From assembly GCA_964507325.1 (NCBI GenBank), contig CAZDQL010000091.1, positions 1 through 25,642 of the forward strand: 25,642 bases of DNA, given 5' to 3'. Made by a program: the position numbers and the translations under genes. The notes beneath the pieces are model-generated. The model ran no database searches. It was not told the DNA's origin and was given only the letters and a program-made list of their open reading frames with translations. How positions within the stretch are numbered: position 1 is the stretch's first letter; each line of letters starts with the position of its first letter. This DNA comes from CAZDQL01 sp964507325 (GTDB lineage: Bacteria; Planctomycetota; UBA1135; GCA-002686595). Below, piece by piece: positions 15,111-23,153 of this stretch.

Positions 15111-17921
15111 TCACTCACCCGGCTCGAGCACCGCGATCGACGCGCGCCCCCGGCGCAGGAAGCGCCGCGCGTAGCGGTTCAGGCGTGCGGGCTGGACGGT
15201 GCGGTAGAACTCCCCCTCCTCCCACCAGCGGCCGATGGCGTCGGGGTGGCGGGAGTAGTCGGAGAGAACGTCCAGCCAGTAGCGCCCGGCGTGCTCCGCC
15301 AGGCGCGGTCGACGGATGCGCTCCAGCTCCTCGGCGCCGAGCCCCCGCTCTCCCAGCTCCTCCAGCACCGCCAGGGAGACCTCCTCCACCCGCTCCACGT
15401 CGGCGGGCCCCGCCACCACCGCCAGGGAGAGGTAGCCGTGCCGGGCGAAGACCTGGCTGGCGTAGGAGTGCACCTGGGGGGCGTAGGCGAGCCCCAACTC
15501 CTCCCGCACGCGCCGCTCCAGGCGCTGGGCCAGGACGTCGGCGAGCAGGGAGAGTCCCCAGGCGCGGCTGTCGACCCGCCCGTCCGTGGTGGGCAGGAGC
15601 AGGAAGACGAGGGCGCCCTCCGCCTCCGCCGGCAGGGAGTACTCGCGCCGCAGCCCTTGGGCGGGAGCGTGGGTCATCAGGGGGCCGACGTAGGGTCGCG
15701 GGTCGCGGCGCGCGGGCAGGTTCCCCAGGGTGCGAGCCACCGACTCGACGATGCGGTCGGGATCCGAACCGCCCCAGATCACGACCGAGAGGGGGGCGCT
15801 ACGCAGCTCCCCCGTCAGCCAGCGCTGCAACTCGTCGAAGGGGAAGTCCGCCAGCGCCTGCGGGTCGGGTATCCAGCGCGGCTCGTCCTCGGCGAAGACC
15901 TCCGGGAAGAAGCGCGCCCCCACCGCCGACCAGGGATCGGCCAGGAGATCGGCGTGCTGCTCGGGGTAGCGGCGCGCCCAGGCCTCCAGCAGCTCGGGAC
16001 GCCAGGCCAGGTGGGTCAGGTAGGCGGCGCAGAGCTCCAGCTCCAGGTCGAGCTCGGTCAGCGCGATCTCCCCGCCCAGGACGATGGCGTCCTCCTCGAC
16101 GGTCAGGAGGAGGCTCAGGTCGTGCCCCTCCAGGATGCGCTCCAGCTGCGCCTGGGGGTGGGCCTCGAGCCCCATCGCGACCGCCAGGTCCTCGGCCACC
16201 CAGGCGAAGTCCCAGCGCCCCGGCGGGAGACTCATCTGACCGCCGCGCAGGAAGAGGCGCACCTCCGCCCGGTCCCCCTCCGCCGGCGCCAGGTAGAGGT
16301 GCACGTCGTTCTCGAAGTGCACGTAGCGCAGCTCGAGCTCCGGGTAGTCCTGCTCCTCCAGGATCGCTCCGGGACGTTGGTCAGCGGTGTGGTAGGCGAA
16401 GGTGCGCGGCGGCGCGAAGGCGCGCTCGGCCACCTCGCTCTCGCAGCTCTCGCGCCAGACCTCCGCCAGCGCCTGGCGGGTGTCCCGTTCCGGCTCCAGG
16501 TCGCCGACCAGGGCCAGGAGCGGCAGATCGCACCAGAGGGAGTTCCAGGAGCGCTGCACCCGCTCGGGATCGAGCCCGTCGATGAGCTCCTCCAACTCCT
16601 CTTGCAGGGCGGCGGTGTCGTAGTCGAGAGCCGCGTCCTCCGCGGCGATCAAGAGCCAGTCCGCCTCTTCGAAGGCGTTCCGTAGCTTTTCGGAGGCGAT
16701 CGTCTGCTCGATCTCCCGACGGTGCTCTTCCACCGTCCGCGCCAGCTCTCCTGCGCCGAACCCGTGCAGCCTGACGCGGCGCAGCTCCTGCTCGACCCGG
16801 GCCAGGGCCTCGCGCCAGCGCCCGGGGCAGGGGTGGATCTCGACGTCGAAGCCCACCAAGGGCGCCCAGGGGACCGAGCCGACGAGCTCCACCGCCACCC
16901 CTTCGAGGAGCTCGGGGTGCTCCTCCCTGAGGCGGGTCAGCCGACGTCCGACCAGGGTCGCGCCGACGGCGCGGGCCAGCGCTTCCTTCAGGCGCTCGCG
17001 GGTGGGAGGACGGTGCGCGACCTGCCGCACGCTGCGCAGCGTGATCCCCACCCCCGTGAGCTCGCTCTCGGGTAGGACCAGCAGCGGCTCCGAGACCTCC
17101 AGCGCCCCCGGGTCCGGCTCGCCGGGCGGGGGCTGCGCCGGATGCGCGAGGTCGCCGAAGGCGGCTCGCAGCAGCGGCAGCGGATCTCCCGCGAGGTCCC
17201 CCGCCAGGAGCAGGGTCATCCGCTCGGGCCGGTACCAGCGGCGGTGGAAGGCGCGCACGAGCTCGCGGTCGAAGCGCACGCGGCTCGCGGCCAACCCGAT
17301 CACGGGGTGCTCGACGAAGGCCAGCCCCTGGTGAGCCCAGCGGTCGAGCTCCCATCCGATCCCGCCCCCCGCGCTCCTGCGCTCCCGCTCCTCGGCGTCG
17401 ACCACGGGGAGCTCCGCCTCGATCGCCTGCGGCTCGAAGAGCGGGCGCGTGGCGAGCTCCCGCAGGACCTCCAGCGCCTCCCCCACCAGGGCGGGCTCGT
17501 TCGAGGGCAGGTCGATCAGGTAGGTCGTCGAGGTGGGCCCGGTGAAGGCGTTGAGGTCGGGACCCGAGGCGATGCCGTTCTCGGCGGCCCAACGATCCAG
17601 CGCCCCCTCGGGCCAACCCTCCGTTCCCCGGAAGACCAGATGCTCGACGAAGTGCGCCAGGCCCTCCTCGCCGGGGCCCTCCATCAGGCTGCCGACCGCC
17701 ACGTGCAGCCAGATGCGCACCGCCTGCGCCGGCTGGTCGCAGGGGGCCCAGGCGTAGCGCAGCCCGTTCTCGAGCGCGCCGTAGCGCACCGACGGTCGCG
17801 GCGGCAGGTCGGAGTGCTCGTGGGGCCAGGGACGCGTCTCGATCCCCTGGCCGGCCCCGGGGGCGGCCAGGCCGAGGGCCAGGCAGAGGCACGTGGGGAT
17901 CCACCGGGAGCGGCGTCGCAT
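15111..17921 (-). CDS. Secreted M16-family zinc metallopeptidase
   Basis: A 936-residue exported peptidase of the pitrilysin/insulysin (M16) family, close in layout to PqqL-like proteins. A Sec signal (about residues 1-25, MRRRSRWIP then a Leu/Ala core ending GAGQG) precedes the first M16 domain. That domain holds the inverted zinc site HFVEH (90-94) in GEEGLAHFVEHLVFRGT. The downstream acidic helix carrying the third ligand is the AELPVVDAEERERRS region. Inactive-type repeats follow, and the C-terminal half has the REELGLAYAPQVHSYAS segment that normally supplies substrate-binding Arg/Tyr. Length fits a full four-domain M16 chain. AGGA six bases before the ATG is a usable ribosome binding site. 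The gene lies 37 bases after galE, probably in the same transcript. Substrate unknown. Confidence 0.88.
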   Translation of the reverse strand: MRRRSRWIPTCLCLALGLAAPGAGQGIETRPWPHEHSDLPPRPSVRYGALENGLRYAWAPCDQPAQAVRIWLHVAVGSLMEGPGEEGLAHFVEHLVFRGTEGWPEGALDRWAAENGIASGPDLNAFTGPTSTTYLIDLPSNEPALVGEALEVLRELATRPLFEPQAIEAELPVVDAEERERRSAGGGIGWELDRWAHQGLAFVEHPVIGLAASRVRFDRELVRAFHRRWYRPERMTLLLAGDLAGDPLPLLRAAFGDLAHPAQPPPGEPDPGALEVSEPLLVLPESELTGVGITLRSVRQVAHRPPTRERLKEALARAVGATLVGRRLTRLREEHPELLEGVAVELVGSVPWAPLVGFDVEIHPCPGRWREALARVEQELRRVRLHGFGAGELARTVEEHRREIEQTIASEKLRNAFEEADWLLIAAEDAALDYDTAALQEELEELIDGLDPERVQRSWNSLWCDLPLLALVGDLEPERDTRQALAEVWRESCESEVAERAFAPPRTFAYHTADQRPGAILEEQDYPELELRYVHFENDVHLYLAPAEGDRAEVRLFLRGGQMSLPPGRWDFAWVAEDLAVAMGLEAHPQAQLERILEGHDLSLLLTVEEDAIVLGGEIALTELDLELELCAAYLTHLAWRPELLEAWARRYPEQHADLLADPWSAVGARFFPEVFAEDEPRWIPDPQALADFPFDELQRWLTGELRSAPLSVVIWGGSDPDRIVESVARTLGNLPARRDPRPYVGPLMTHAPAQGLRREYSLPAEAEGALVFLLLPTTDGRVDSRAWGLSLLADVLAQRLERRVREELGLAYAPQVHSYASQVFARHGYLSLAVVAGPADVERVEEVSLAVLEELGERGLGAEELERIRRPRLAEHAGRYWLDVLSDYSRHPDAIGRWWEEGEFYRTVQPARLNRYARRFLRRGRASIAVLEPGE

Positions 17922-17958
17922 CGCTCGTCCTATCGACCGGAGGATCCGGCGCGCTGGA

Positions 17959-18966
17959 TCAATCGCCGTAGCCCTGGGGGTGGGCGCTGTGGAAGCGCCA
18001 GGCGTCCTCGATCACCGTCCCCACGTCGGCTCGAGCCGGCTGCCAGCCCAGCATCGAGCCCGCCAGGGTGCCGCCGGAGACGAGCACCGCCGGGTCCCCC
18101 GCGCGCCGCGGCGCCACCTCGGCGGAGATCCCGTGGCCGGTGACCTCGCGGGCGGTGGCGATGATCTCCTTGACGGAGAAGCCGCTGCCGGTGCCCAGGT
18201 TGAGGGCGAAGGACTCCCCCACCGTCTGCAGGCGCGCCAAGGCCCTCAGGTGGGCGTCCGCCAGGTCGTCGACGTGGATGTAGTCGCGGATGCAGGTGCC
18301 GTCGGGGGTGGGGTAGTCGTTCCCGAAGATCTTGATCGCTTCCCGCTGCCCCAGGGCGACCTCGAGCACGAGCGGGATCAGGTGCGTCTCCGGGGCGTGG
18401 TCCTCGCCGATCGTCCCATCGGGGGCGGCGCCGGCCGCGTTGAAGTAGCGCAGGGCAGCGTAGCGCATCCCGTAGGCGTGGGCGTAGTCCGCCATCATGT
18501 GCTCCATGTGGAGCTTGGTGCGCCCGTAGGGGTTGATCGGGTTCTGCGGGTGGTCGTCGGGGATCGGGACCACCTCCGGCTCGCCGTAGGTGGCGCAGGT
18601 GGAGGAGAAGACGATGTCGCGCACCCCCGCCGCGCGCAGCTCCTCGAGCAGGCACCAGGTGTGGTGCACGTTGGTCTCGTAGTAGATCGCCGGCTGCTCC
18701 ACCGACTCCCCCACGTAGCACTTGGCCGCGAAGTGCACCACCGCCCGCGGCCGGTGCTCGGCGAGCGCGGCGCGCACGGCGTCCCGGTCCCCGAGGTCCG
18801 CCACCACGAGCGGCGCGTCGGTCGCGGCGCGGTGTCCCGCGGAGAGGTTGTCGAGGACCACCACCTCCACCTCACGGCGCTGGAGCTCCTTGACGGTGTG
18901 GCTGCCGATGTAGCCGGCGCCACCGGCGACGAGGACGGGACCCTGGGGAGTGTCGGGGAGTTGCAT
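17959..18966 (-). CDS. galE: UDP-glucose 4-epimerase
   Basis: GalE interconverts UDP-glucose and UDP-galactose (sometimes the N-acetyl forms) for surface polysaccharide and galactose metabolism. The 335-residue SDR protein has the NAD-binding GGAGYIGS (15-22), the catalytic SST (121-123) and Tyr147-x3-Lys151 (YGRTK), RYFNAAGA, and GTCIRDYIHVDDLADAH, all diagnostic of GalE. The ATG at 18964-18966 is favoured because no other start precedes the Rossmann strand. A -10 box TACACT sits only seven bases upstream, predicting a leaderless message. It lies 41 bases after aroA and 37 before the M16 peptidase gene. Whether it accepts N-acetylhexosamines cannot be told. Confidence 0.95.
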   Translation of the reverse strand: MQLPDTPQGPVLVAGGAGYIGSHTVKELQRREVEVVVLDNLSAGHRAATDAPLVVADLGDRDAVRAALAEHRPRAVVHFAAKCYVGESVEQPAIYYETNVHHTWCLLEELRAAGVRDIVFSSTCATYGEPEVVPIPDDHPQNPINPYGRTKLHMEHMMADYAHAYGMRYAALRYFNAAGAAPDGTIGEDHAPETHLIPLVLEVALGQREAIKIFGNDYPTPDGTCIRDYIHVDDLADAHLRALARLQTVGESFALNLGTGSGFSVKEIIATAREVTGHGISAEVAPRRAGDPAVLVSGGTLAGSMLGWQPARADVGTVIEDAWRFHSAHPQGYGD

Positions 18967-18973
18967 GCCGCGC

Positions 18974-18979
18974 AGTGTA
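18974..18979 (-). promoter_or_regulatory. -10 box (TACACT) seven bases before galE
   Basis: TACACT in CTACACT is the same hexamer as in the rpsA promoter. With a usual 6-8 base distance, transcription would start at or next to the A of the galE ATG (18966). A -35 hexamer is not obvious; a TTGACG lies 26 bases upstream, too far for normal spacing. Confidence 0.45.
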
Positions 18980-19007
18980 GTCTCCGCCTATTGCGAGTTC
19001 GCGCCCG

Positions 19008-20210
19008 TCAACGGGCCAGGCGCGCACCGGCGGCGGCCAGGTCGCTCCAGAAGGTGGGCCAGGACTTCGCCACGCAGCCCGCGTCCCCCACCTCGACCCC
19101 GGCGCGCAGGAGTCCCAGGAGGGCGAAGGCGAAGGCCATGCGGTGATCGCCCCGCGGGTCGAGGAGTGCCGCCTCGTCGGAGGGCTCCCCGGGCCCCACC
19201 TCCAGGCTCTCGTCGTCGGCGCGCACCGCGAACCCCAGGCGCGCCAATCCCTCCGCCAGCACCTCGATGCGGGAGCTCTCCTTCCCCGGCAGGGTGCCGA
19301 GCCCCTCGAGCCGGCTGCGCGCACCCACCCCCTGGGCGGCTCCCGCGGCGACCGCCGCCAGGGGCGGGGCGAGGTCCGGCTCGCCGCTGAGGTCCAAGAG
19401 GGCGCCGCGCGTCGGTCGTCCCTCGGCGTAGAGGGCTTCCCCCGCCTGCCCGGCGGCGCAGCCGAAGGCGCGCAGGTGCTCCACGACGCGGGTGTCCCCC
19501 TGGGGGGAGTCGAGGGTCAGCCCGTCGATCTCCACCCTGCCCCCGCTGAGGCAGCCCGCGGCGAGCGCCACCGCGGCTCCCGACGCGTCCGGCTCGATCG
19601 CCAGGGGCGCGTCCGGGGCGCGCAGGGTCCCGGTCACCCGGAACTCCCCTCCAGGGGAGCTCGTNNNNNNNNNNNNNNNNNNNNNNNNNNNNNNNNNNNN
19701 NNNNNNNNNNNNNNNNNNNNNNNNNNNNNNNNNNNNNNNNNNNNNNNNNNNNNNNNNNNNNNNNGCTCGCCGCAGGGTCGCGAGCAGCGGGGGGCTCGAG
19801 CGCCGGCGGAGAGACCCCGTGGCCTCCAGGCGCAGGGCACCCGGGGAGAGGCCTCCCAGGGCGATCGACGCGGTGAGCAGTCGGGCGGCGGTGCCCGACT
19901 CCCCCACGTTCGGCCAGCCGCGCCCCTCGGGGTCGGCGGCGCACCAGCTCCTGCCGGGAGCCGGAGGGCGACCGGTGACGAGGAGGCCCCCCCCGCTGCC
20001 GGCGGCGACGGGCACCCCGAGGCCAGCCAGGGCTCCCCAGAGGGCGACCACGTCCGCGGAATCCCCGACCGCCTGCATCGCGGTCGTGCCCTCGGCGAGG
20101 GCGGCAGCCACCAGGGCGCGCTGGGCGATCGACTTCGAGCGGGGAACTCGCACGCGCCCACCGATCCGACTCTCCGGAGAGAGCCCCTGGCTGTCGGGCG
20201 TGGGCGCCAT
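19008..20210 (-). CDS. aroA: 3-phosphoshikimate 1-carboxyvinyltransferase (EPSP synthase), interrupted by assembly gap
   Basis: EPSP synthase joins shikimate-3-phosphate and PEP in aromatic amino acid synthesis. The N-terminal part (20210 down to 19765, about 148 residues) has VPRSKSIAQRALVAAAL (conserved Ser-Lys-Ser), NVGESGTAARLLTA and the start of the GS-R-R-S-P block. The C-terminal part (19664 down to 19008) has EPDASGAAVALAAG, KESSRIEVLAEGL, DPRGDHRMAFAFALLGL and KSWPTFW. The 100 N hide the middle. By family alignment about 75 residues, including the SSQ shikimate-phosphate site, are missing, more than 100 bases can hold. The frame matches across the gap only by chance. The gene is divergent from purC, with a TACAAT nine bases before the ATG. 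It is probably intact in the organism. Confidence 0.88.
   Translation of the reverse strand: MAPTPDSQGLSPESRIGGRVRVPRSKSIAQRALVAAALAEGTTAMQAVGDSADVVALWGALAGLGVPVAAGSGGGLLVTGRPPAPGRSWCAADPEGRGWPNVGESGTAARLLTASIALGGLSPGALRLEATGSLRRRSSPPLLATLRRXXXXXXXXXXXXXXXXXXXXXXXXXXXXXXXXXXTSSPGGEFRVTGTLRAPDAPLAIEPDASGAAVALAAGCLSGGRVEIDGLTLDSPQGDTRVVEHLRAFGCAAGQAGEALYAEGRPTRGALLDLSGEPDLAPPLAAVAAGAAQGVGARSRLEGLGTLPGKESSRIEVLAEGLARLGFAVRADDESLEVGPGEPSDEAALLDPRGDHRMAFAFALLGLLRAGVEVGDAGCVAKSWPTFWSDLAAAGARLAR
19644..19659. repeat. Short perfect palindrome at the gap edge
   Basis: CTCCCCT (19644-19650) and AGGGGAG (19653-19659) form a 7-bp stem with a two-base spacer, five bases from the N run, inside aroA. Such GC hairpins often stop sequencing or assembly and may explain the gap. 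Confidence 0.4.
19665..19764. other. Scaffold gap (100 N)
   Basis: Exactly 100 unknown bases inside aroA. The round number is the usual placeholder for a gap of unknown size. The missing part of EPSP synthase implies a real length nearer 220-230 bases. Confidence 0.97.
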
Positions 20211-20219
20211 CGGGGCGCG

Positions 20220-20225
20220 ATTGTA
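20220..20225 (-). promoter_or_regulatory. -10 box (TACAAT) nine bases before aroA
   Basis: TACAAT on the minus strand ends nine bases before the aroA ATG (20210), so the transcript would begin within about three bases of the start codon. It shares bases with the purC -35 box (TTGTAG, 20221-20226) on the other strand, so polymerase probably cannot occupy both at once. Confidence 0.5.
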
Positions 20226-20249
20226 GTGGCCCGGGCTCGCTGCCATACT
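20221..20249 (+). promoter_or_regulatory. purC-purE promoter (TTGTAG-17-CATACT)
   Basis: TTGTAG (20221-20226) and CATACT (20244-20249) are 17 bases apart. A start near 20256 would give a leader of about 18 C-rich bases without a Shine-Dalgarno. The -35 overlaps the divergent aroA -10. Confidence 0.55.
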
Positions 20250-20273
20250 CCCCCTTTTCCCCCCGCAAGTGCC

Positions 20274-21188
20274 ATGAGCCAAGAAACCGTCTACCTCGGC
20301 CGCGAGGACCGCCCCCCCGGCCTCAATCAGATCGCCTCCGGCAAGGTGCGCGACATCTACGCAGTGGATGCCGAGCACCTGCTCTTCGTCACCACCGACC
20401 GCGTCTCCGCCTTCGACGTCGTGATGGACGCGGGCGTGCCGCGCAAGGGAGCCGTCCTGACCGCCATCGCCGCCCACTGGTTCGAGCGCACCACGGACCT
20501 GGTGCCGAACCACCTCGTCTCCACCTCCGTGGACGGGATCCCGGGACTGGACGACACCTGGCGCGACCGCCTCGCCGGCCGCTCGATGCTGGTGCGCCGA
20601 GCGCAGCCGGACCCGATCGAGTGGGTGGTGCGCGGGTACCTGGCGGGCTCCGGTTGGAAGGAGTACGGCAAGAGCGGCACCGTCTGCGGCATTCTCCTGC
20701 CCCCCGGTCTCGACCAGGCCCAGGTGCTGCCCGAGCCGATCCTGACCCCCACCACCAAGTTCGAGGCCCACGATCGCCCCCTCTCCCCCGAGGAGGCGGC
20801 CGAGATGGTCGGCGTCGAGCACTACCGTGCAGGAGAGCGCCTGGTGCTGGAGCTCTTCCGCCGCGGCACCGAGGAGCTGGCGCAGATCGGGATCGTGCTG
20901 GCGGACACCAAGTTCGAGCTCGGCACCAAGGACGGCGAGCTGCTCCTGATCGACGAGGCCCTCACCCCCGACTCCTCGCGCTTCTGGGACGCCGAGGGCT
21001 ACCGGGTGGGGATCAGCCCGCCCAGCTTCGACAAGCAGATCCTGCGCGATCACCTGGAGACGCTCGACTGGGACAAGGAGTACCCGCCGCCTGCCCTGGA
21101 TCCCGCCGTCCTCGAGCGCGTCTCCCAGCGCTACCTCGAGATCTGCGCCAAGATCACCGGCTCTGCTCCCGTGGAGGCCACCCCGTGA
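20274..21188 (+). CDS. purC: Phosphoribosylaminoimidazole-succinocarboxamide synthase
   Basis: SAICAR synthase couples CAIR with aspartate in purine synthesis. The 304-residue protein has SGKVRDIYAV (ATP-binding start), TTDRVSAFDVVM, WVVRGYLAGSGWKEY, LADTKFELG and IDEALTPDSSRFW, all conserved in PurC. It belongs to the longer, about 300-residue type (yeast ADE1-like) rather than the 240-residue E. coli type. The ATG at 20274 follows a readable promoter and has no Shine-Dalgarno. Its last codons contain the ribosome binding site for purE, and the genes overlap by three bases, so the two consecutive-pathway enzymes are translationally coupled. Confidence 0.96.
   Translation: MSQETVYLGREDRPPGLNQIASGKVRDIYAVDAEHLLFVTTDRVSAFDVVMDAGVPRKGAVLTAIAAHWFERTTDLVPNHLVSTSVDGIPGLDDTWRDRLAGRSMLVRRAQPDPIEWVVRGYLAGSGWKEYGKSGTVCGILLPPGLDQAQVLPEPILTPTTKFEAHDRPLSPEEAAEMVGVEHYRAGERLVLELFRRGTEELAQIGIVLADTKFELGTKDGELLLIDEALTPDSSRFWDAEGYRVGISPPSFDKQILRDHLETLDWDKEYPPPALDPAVLERVSQRYLEICAKITGSAPVEATP
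21173..21177 (+). promoter_or_regulatory. Strong Shine-Dalgarno for purE
   Basis: GGAGG lies seven bases before the GTG at 21185, inside the end of purC. It fixes GTG as the purE start and is the best ribosome binding site in the window, at a site where the overlap would otherwise rely on coupling. Confidence 0.75.
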
Positions 21189-21685
21189 AAGTCGCTCTCT
21201 TGATGGGATCGGACTCCGATCTCCCGCGCCTGCGCCCCTGCCTCGAGACGCTGCGCTCCCTGGAGATCCCCTTCCTGGCGCGGGTCCTCTCCGCCCACCG
21301 CACCCCCGAGGACCTGGTGCGCTTCGTCGAGGAGCAGGCCCCCGGAGCGGGGGTGAGGGTCTTCATCTGCGCCGCGGGCGGGGCCGCCCACCTGGCGGGA
21401 GTGGTGGCCGCCCACACCGACCTGCCGGTGCTGGGGATCCCGATGGACAACCCGCCCCTCGGCGGACTGGACGCCCTGCTCGCCACCGTGCAGATGCCCG
21501 GCGGGGTCCCCGTGGCCACCCTGGGCGCGGGCTCCGGTGGACCCAAGAACGCCGCCCTGCACGCGGCCCGCATCCTGGCCCTCGGCGACGAGGCCCTGGC
21601 GCGGCGCCTGGCGGAGTTCCGCGCGACCCAGGCGAGCCAGGTGCGCGCCAAGGACGCGCGCCTGCAGGCGGAGCTCGAAGCCTGA
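21185..21685 (+). CDS. purE: 5-(carboxyamino)imidazole ribonucleotide mutase
   Basis: PurE moves the carboxyl of N5-CAIR to give CAIR, the substrate of PurC's product line. The 166-residue protein has MGSDSD (7-12), SAHRTP, ICAAGGAAHLAGVVAAHTDLPVLGIP (in blocks) and a typical tail, at the normal length of class I PurE. It starts at a GTG overlapping the purC TGA (GTGA), with GGAGG seven bases upstream. Class I enzymes need PurK to make N5-CAIR; purK is not in this window. The C-terminal helix is rich in Ala, Arg and Glu. Separation from mtnA is 34 bases. Confidence 0.94.
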   Translation: MKVALLMGSDSDLPRLRPCLETLRSLEIPFLARVLSAHRTPEDLVRFVEEQAPGAGVRVFICAAGGAAHLAGVVAAHTDLPVLGIPMDNPPLGGLDALLATVQMPGGVPVATLGAGSGGPKNAALHAARILALGDEALARRLAEFRATQASQVRAKDARLQAELEA

Positions 21686-21719
21686 GCTCCCCTCTCCTCC
21701 CGAGCCCCCCCCCATTGTC

Positions 21720-22784
21720 ATGCACGTAGAGACCCTGCGCTGGGAAGGTGGCCGCGACGGCCACGTCGTGATGCTCGAGCAGACCCTGCTCCCCACGCGG
21801 GAGGAGCGCCTGCACGTCCGCACCGTCCCCGAGATGGTGGACGCGATCTACCGCCTGGCGGTACGCGGCGCGCCGGCGATCGGCGTGGCGGCCGCCTACG
21901 GCCTCCTGCTCGGGATCCAGGATCACGCCGGCGACGCGCCGGATGAGATCCTGGCCCGCACCCAGCGCACCGCCGACACCCTGGCCGGGGCGCGGCCGAC
22001 CGCGGTCAACCTCTTCTGGGCCCTGGCGCGCATGGGCGCCCGCGCGGAGCGGGAGCACGCCGCCGGCGCGGATGGCGAGGGGATCGTCGCCGCGCTCTTC
22101 GAGGAGGCCCACGCCATCTTCGAGGGGGACCGCGCCACCTGCCGTCGCATGGGCGAGATCGGCGCCGAGCTGATCGAGGACGGCCACGCCCTCTTGACCC
22201 ACTGCAACGCCGGCGCCTTGGCCACGGCCGGGATGGGCACGGCGCTGGCGCCGATGTACGTGGCGGCCGAGCAGGGCAAGCGCATCCACGTCTACGCCGA
22301 CGAGACGCGCCCCCTCCTGCAGGGGGCGCGCATCACCGCCTGGGAGCTGGGGCGGGCCGGCATCGAGGTCACCCTGATCGCCGACAACGTGGCCGCCAGC
22401 TTGATGCGCAGCGGGAAGGTCGACGCGGTCTTCGTCGGCTCCGACCGCATCGCGCGCAACGGAGACGTGTGCAACAAGATCGGCACCTACTCGGTCGCCC
22501 TGGCGGCCCGGGCCCACGACGTCCCCTTCTACGTGGTGGCCCCCCTCTCCACGGTCGATCCCTCCTTGGACTGCGGTGCGGCGATCCCGATCGAGGAGCG
22601 TCCCGCCGAGGAGGTCACCGAGGGATTCGGCGCGCGCACGGCCCCCGCGGGGGTGGCGGTCTACAACCCCGCGTTCGACGTGACCCCGGCGGCGCTGGTG
22701 GCGGGGATCGTGACCGAGGTGGGTCTCGTCTCGCAGCCGAACACCGAGCGCATGGAAGCTGCCCTGGCGGCCGGAGCGGGTTGA
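21720..22784 (+). CDS. mtnA: S-methyl-5-thioribose-1-phosphate isomerase
   Basis: MtnA converts methylthioribose-1-phosphate to methylthioribulose-1-phosphate in methionine salvage. The 354-residue protein has AVRGAPAIGVAAAYG (48-61), LLTHCNAG with the active Cys162, YADETRPLLQGAR and VGSDRIARNGDVCNKIGT with the active Asp242, all diagnostic for MtnA against eIF2B-like relatives. Length is standard. The ATG at 21720 has no Shine-Dalgarno; a run of nine C (21705-21713) lies just before it. It follows purE by 34 bases and may share the purC transcript, though the pathways meet only through nucleotide metabolism. No other salvage gene is nearby. Confidence 0.95.
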   Translation: MHVETLRWEGGRDGHVVMLEQTLLPTREERLHVRTVPEMVDAIYRLAVRGAPAIGVAAAYGLLLGIQDHAGDAPDEILARTQRTADTLAGARPTAVNLFWALARMGARAEREHAAGADGEGIVAALFEEAHAIFEGDRATCRRMGEIGAELIEDGHALLTHCNAGALATAGMGTALAPMYVAAEQGKRIHVYADETRPLLQGARITAWELGRAGIEVTLIADNVAASLMRSGKVDAVFVGSDRIARNGDVCNKIGTYSVALAARAHDVPFYVVAPLSTVDPSLDCGAAIPIEERPAEEVTEGFGARTAPAGVAVYNPAFDVTPAALVAGIVTEVGLVSQPNTERMEAALAAGAG

Positions 22785-22929
22785 GCGGCGACAGCGCCGT
22801 CCCGCAAAGGGACGGAAAAGGGGCTTGAATTCGCGCCCTTCTAGGAACCCGGTTTTCAGCGACGGGGCTCCTGTGGCCGAAGATACGGGTGTTCCCCCCC
22901 CCGCGGGACGCCCACGATCGTCGACCCCC
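22785..22929 (+). other. 145-base gap with hairpin-forming sequence
   Basis: This is the longest gene-free stretch besides the rpsA leader. It contains GGCG-ACAG-CGCC, the perfect 7-bp hairpin at 22797-22815, an AAGGG/CCCTT pairing (about 22818-22841), a GGA-CCC/GGG-TCC pairing (about 22844-22871) and a run of nine C (22894-22902). An in-frame TTG at 22825 could extend the downstream protein by 35 residues, but that part looks non-coding. It could be a structured leader; no known riboswitch consensus was recognised. Confidence 0.4.
22797..22815 (+). terminator. Hairpin after mtnA, possible 3' end structure
   Basis: CCGTCCC (22797-22803) pairs with GGGACGG (22809-22815) around loop GCAAA, 12 bases after the mtnA stop. 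The following bases are AAAAGGGG, not a T-run, so intrinsic termination is doubtful. It may instead protect the 3' end or form part of a leader for the next gene. Confidence 0.3.
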
Positions 22930-23133
22930 ATGAGCGGCAAGCGCAAGTCCCAGCCGGCCAAGTCCGGCACCTCCGCCAAGCCCGGCGTGGCGAAGCCCGA
23001 TCAGATGTCCGCCGAGCTCTTGGAGTTCATCCAGGCCATCGACGAGTACAAGCGCAATCAGCAGCGCCCCTTCCCCACCTGGAGCGAGATCCTGACGATC
23101 GTCATGGAGCTCGGCTACCGCAAGGTGGGCTAG
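22930..23133 (+). CDS. Small conserved-looking protein with PTWSEI...GYRK motif
   Basis: The ATG at 22930 gives 67 residues: a basic, Ser/Lys/Pro-rich N-terminus (about 1-35, MSGKRKSQPAK) that is probably disordered, then a compact helical part, ELLEFIQAIDEYKRNQQ, RPFPTWSEILTIV and MELGYRKVG. The second half looks like a small helix-turn-helix-sized domain, and its even hydrophobic spacing argues for a real gene. I recall similar short proteins in Planctomycetota genomes, but with no assigned function, and could not check this. The ATG was chosen over the upstream TTG (22825) because the extension is low-complexity and crosses a C9 run. It converges with glyA, 20 bases apart. DNA binding is only a guess. 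Confidence 0.62.
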   Translation: MSGKRKSQPAKSGTSAKPGVAKPDQMSAELLEFIQAIDEYKRNQQRPFPTWSEILTIVMELGYRKVG

Positions 23134-23153
23134 GGTCGCGGAGTCCCTGCCCC

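Noticed and set aside
19008..20210. aroA as a pseudogene.
   Set aside because: Both halves keep the catalytic motifs in frame; the only break is the N run.
22797..22880. Possible c-di-GMP (GEMM) or glutamine riboswitch because of GCAAAGGGACGG.
   Set aside because: Only the short GCAAA/GGACGG words match; the second stem, receptor loops and spacing of either class are absent.
22825..22929. TTG start extending the small protein to 102 residues.
   Set aside because: The added part is low-complexity, crosses a C9 run and overlaps hairpin-forming sequence. The ATG at 22930 begins a more natural protein.
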